In this document: positions 61,998 through 64,000 of the stretch, one piece after another
Layout: the number at the start of each line of letters is the position of its first letter
Numbering within the stretch: the first letter of the stretch is position 1
Made by a program: the position numbers and the translations under genes
From: Galbitalea sp036271795
GTDB lineage: Bacteria > Actinomycetota > Actinomycetes > Actinomycetales > Microbacteriaceae
Direction of reading: 5' to 3'
Length of the DNA stretch: 64,000 nt
NCBI GenBank assembly: GCA_036271795.1
Contig: DATAZY010000011.1
Coordinates: 75,219-139,218, forward strand
The notes under the pieces: generated by a model
The model's input: only the letters and a program-made list of their open reading frames with translations
The model's database searches: none
What the model was told of the DNA's origin: nothing

Positions 61998-63034
61998 CGG
62001 CTCGGTCCGCTCATCGCCAACGACAGCAGACGGTCGATGAGCTCGCCAAGGGGCATTCCGGCGGCGGCCATCATTCTCGGATAGCGGCTGTAAGACGTCA
62101 TCCCGGGCAGGGTGTTGACCTCATTGAGGATCACGGTTCCGTCCTCCGCGAGGAACATGTCCACGCGCGCGAGCCCCCGGCATCCCAACGCCCGGTAGAT
62201 GGTCTTTGCTGTTTCTTGAACGAGCGCGCGCGACTGAGCCGGGATGTCGGCGGGGACGATGAATGTGGCGTTTTCGGAGCCGCTTTCGGGCGCGCTTTCT
62301 TGATGGATTCGGAAGAACCCATGCGACAGGGCAACTCGGTCGACTTCTCCTGTGATCAGGTCCGGGGCATTCCCTAAGACGGCGCACCCGATTTCGTTGC
62401 CGATGACCGCCTCTTCGATGAGGATCTTGGAGTCGTACAGTCGTGCGGTTTCCACCGCGCCCGGCAGTTCTTCTTTGCCGACTACTTTGCTGACGCCGAA
62501 CGATGACCCCGATCGAGCCGGTTTGACGAAGACGGGGTAGGTGAACAGGTCGGGATCAATTCCCTCGTTTGCCCTGATGGTCCAGAAGTTCGGGGTTGCG
62601 ATTCCCGCCCTGCCGGCGACGATGTAGGCCAGCGACTTGTCCATGCACAGGGCGGAGCTCTGCACATCGCAGCCGACGTAGGGGATTCCGGAGAGCTCCA
62701 ACAGACCTTGCATCGCCCCGTCTTCACCAAACTTGCCGTGGAGGACCGGAAAGACAACGTCAAGACGGATCGTTTCGATTTTTCCTGACTCGATGAGCCG
62801 CAATCCATGCGCGGTCCGGTCCGGTGACAGTTCGACCTGTCGCCAACTGTTCTCGTCCAGGTTCGCGTCGGGACCGTCGCACAACTTCCAGTCACCGGTC
62901 TTGGTGATCCCGATCCAGAACGGCTCATACTTTTCGAGATCGAGGTTCTTTGCGACCTCCTGCGCGGACTTGATGGAAATCGGGTGTTCTTCCGAACGAC
63001 CCCCGAAGATGATCCCGAGTTTCAACCTAGCCAT
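61994..63034 (-). CDS. vanA: D-alanine--D-lactate ligase (VanA-type)
   Basis: This ATP-grasp ligase of 346 residues is highly similar in motif order to VanA: IIFGGRSEEHPISIKSA, GITKTGDWK, LHGKFGEDGAMQG, VKPARSGSSFGV, GCRGLARVDMFL and LNEVNTLPGMTSYSRYPRM. His244 in FRIHQE is the residue that selects D-lactate over D-alanine in VanA (D-Ala-D-Ala ligases have Tyr/Phe-Lys there). LHGKFGEDG replaces the enterococcal LHGKSGEDG. I chose ATG 63034, where the family N terminus begins; it overlaps the vanH stop by eight bases. The exact Van type cannot be fixed without a tree. Confidence 0.94.
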   Translation of the reverse strand: MARLKLGIIFGGRSEEHPISIKSAQEVAKNLDLEKYEPFWIGITKTGDWKLCDGPDANLDENSWRQVELSPDRTAHGLRLIESGKIETIRLDVVFPVLHGKFGEDGAMQGLLELSGIPYVGCDVQSSALCMDKSLAYIVAGRAGIATPNFWTIRANEGIDPDLFTYPVFVKPARSGSSFGVSKVVGKEELPGAVETARLYDSKILIEEAVIGNEIGCAVLGNAPDLITGEVDRVALSHGFFRIHQESAPESGSENATFIVPADIPAQSRALVQETAKTIYRALGCRGLARVDMFLAEDGTVILNEVNTLPGMTSYSRYPRMMAAAGMPLGELIDRLLSLAMSGPSR

Positions 63035-63983
63035 GCTGCCGTCCTTCGAACTCGAGGCAATTGATGAGAGTTTTTTCGACAATGTCGGCCAGCGCGTGGT
63101 CGGTGTAGTAGGCGGTGTGCGGAGTGATGAGCACATTGGGCAGCCGCTGTAACCGCAAGAAGAGCCCATCGTCGATCGGCCGTGGCCTGCGGTCGGTGTA
63201 GAAGATGCCCTCCTCTCCCTCGAGAACATCGAGCGCGGCCCCGCCCAAGGTGCCGGATTCCAGCGCCGAGATCAGAGCCTCGGTGTCGACCAGCGCACCG
63301 CGGCCCGTGTTGATAATGAAGGCACCCGGCTTCATCTGTTCGATCCGTTGACCATCCAGCAGGTGCTGCGTGTCTGCGCTGAGCGGCGTGTGGAGCGTGA
63401 CGATGTCGCTCCGCTGTAGCAGTTCGTCAAGCGGGACGTAGTTTGCAGAAGTCTTCGGGTTACCGTCGTAGGCGAGCACAGTGCACTCAAAACCGTGGAG
63501 CCTGTCGATTACTGCGGCGCCAATGCGTCCCGTTCCGATGACTCCGACGGTCATGTCGCGCAGCTCTTTGCCGCGGACCTCATTCAGCCGGAAGTCATGA
63601 TGTTCGGCACGGGTGACGATCGACCGTGCGTTGCGAACCGCCATCAGCATGAGCATCAACGTGTAGTCGGCGACACTGTCAGGCGAATACGCGACACCCT
63701 CAACACAGATGCCGACGGTGCGCGCGAAGTCCACATCGATGTGGTTGTGTCCCGTGCTTCTGGTCGAGATGTAGACGACACCGGCTTCGCTGAGCGAGCG
63801 GAGCGTGGAGTTTGTGATTTGAGTCTTGTGGTCGACGCTGATGCACCGGTTCCCGATTACCAGCTCGATAGTGGCTTCCGATAAGGCTGCAGTGGTGATC
63901 CGGGGTGTGACGCCAAAGCCAGGCGCCACCGCGCGGAACAGGTCAGCCTCATCCAGGCCGCACCCATAGATGGAGATTCCCAT
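63027..63983 (-). CDS. vanH: D-lactate dehydrogenase VanH
   Basis: This D-2-hydroxyacid dehydrogenase of 318 residues reduces pyruvate to the D-lactate used by the ligase. The NAD motif GVIGTGRIG lies at about 150, with VYISTRSTGHNHID, YSPDSVADYTLMLMLMAVRN, INTGRGALVD, ALDVLEGEEGIFY and LITPHTAYYT (catalytic His) close to the enterococcal protein. It is the first gene of vanH-A-X-murG; its upstream control region begins 17 bases before the window edge and is not seen. Confidence 0.94.
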   Translation of the reverse strand: MGISIYGCGLDEADLFRAVAPGFGVTPRITTAALSEATIELVIGNRCISVDHKTQITNSTLRSLSEAGVVYISTRSTGHNHIDVDFARTVGICVEGVAYSPDSVADYTLMLMLMAVRNARSIVTRAEHHDFRLNEVRGKELRDMTVGVIGTGRIGAAVIDRLHGFECTVLAYDGNPKTSANYVPLDELLQRSDIVTLHTPLSADTQHLLDGQRIEQMKPGAFIINTGRGALVDTEALISALESGTLGGAALDVLEGEEGIFYTDRRPRPIDDGLFLRLQRLPNVLITPHTAYYTDHALADIVEKTLINCLEFEGRQHG

Positions 63984-64000
63984 CCGGCCAGCGGCAGGCG

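Overview
This window looks like a chromosomal segment of a high-GC actinobacterium, most likely a member of the Microbacteriaceae. The evidence is codon use rich in G/C at third positions, TetR/LacI/LuxR-LAL regulators, cell-wall sorting signals of LPxTG and LAxTG type, and a small YGP-starting protein (56998-57330) of a family I know mainly from Microbacteriaceae. The family assignment is inference. No rRNA, convincing tRNA, CRISPR array, phage or transposase gene is visible.

Region 1 (about 300-15,460) is a catabolic locus for an esterified carboxylic acid: MFS transporter, carboxylesterase, acyl-CoA ligase, TetR regulator, two acyl-CoA dehydrogenases, two SDR dehydrogenases, two small MaoC-type hydratases, a tandem-TetR fusion regulator, an SCP-x-type thiolase, an HSL-type hydrolase and a secreted lipase. 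Two different operator-like motifs are shared between its promoters: TGACTAGTCA before the ligase and hydrolase/lipase units, and TAAGTGAAYNANCGTTAG before the beta-oxidation units. They suggest two nested regulons.

Region 2 (about 16,050-34,440) is a glycan-utilisation locus: aldo/keto reductase, a secreted GH101-like glycosidase with CBM35-like and discoidin domains, a Gfo/Idh/MocA protein, a LacI repressor, an ABC sugar importer without its ATPase, and GH36, GH42, GH38 and acetyl-esterase enzymes in one run. Four copies of the palindrome GATTACCGGTAAC (one with a mismatch) lie in the two divergent control regions and point to local LacI control.

Region 3 (about 34,470-38,040) holds decaying genes: a frameshifted SigJ/ECF41-like sigma factor, a broken LUD-domain gene and a broken TetR gene. 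An intact divergent TetR/SnoaL-like pair follows.

Region 4 (38,100-47,290) is a surface-protein locus: a giant Ig/DUF11-repeat protein divergent from a MalT-like LuxR regulator, which is translationally coupled to a second LPVTG-anchored protein. Region 5 (47,590-52,390) is a HxlR-controlled set (DHFR-like reductase, MBL hydrolase, flavin/PPOX-like protein) followed by a MacB/FtsX-type ABC exporter. Region 6 (52,390-57,330) holds a structured non-coding stretch, a VWA-domain LAPTG surface protein bracketed by direct copies of a small repeat with a covarying hairpin, and the YGP protein.

Region 7 (57,430-64,000) is a glycopeptide-resistance cluster: remnants of a YHS-domain and a VanZ-like gene, then vanR-vanS converging on vanH-vanA(ligase)-vanX-murG. 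VanX keeps H116/D123/H184/E181/R71 at VanA-type numbering, and the ligase keeps the D-lactate-specifying H244. Together these would replace D-Ala-D-Ala by D-Ala-D-Lac in peptidoglycan precursors. vanH starts 17 bases from the window edge, so its promoter is not visible.
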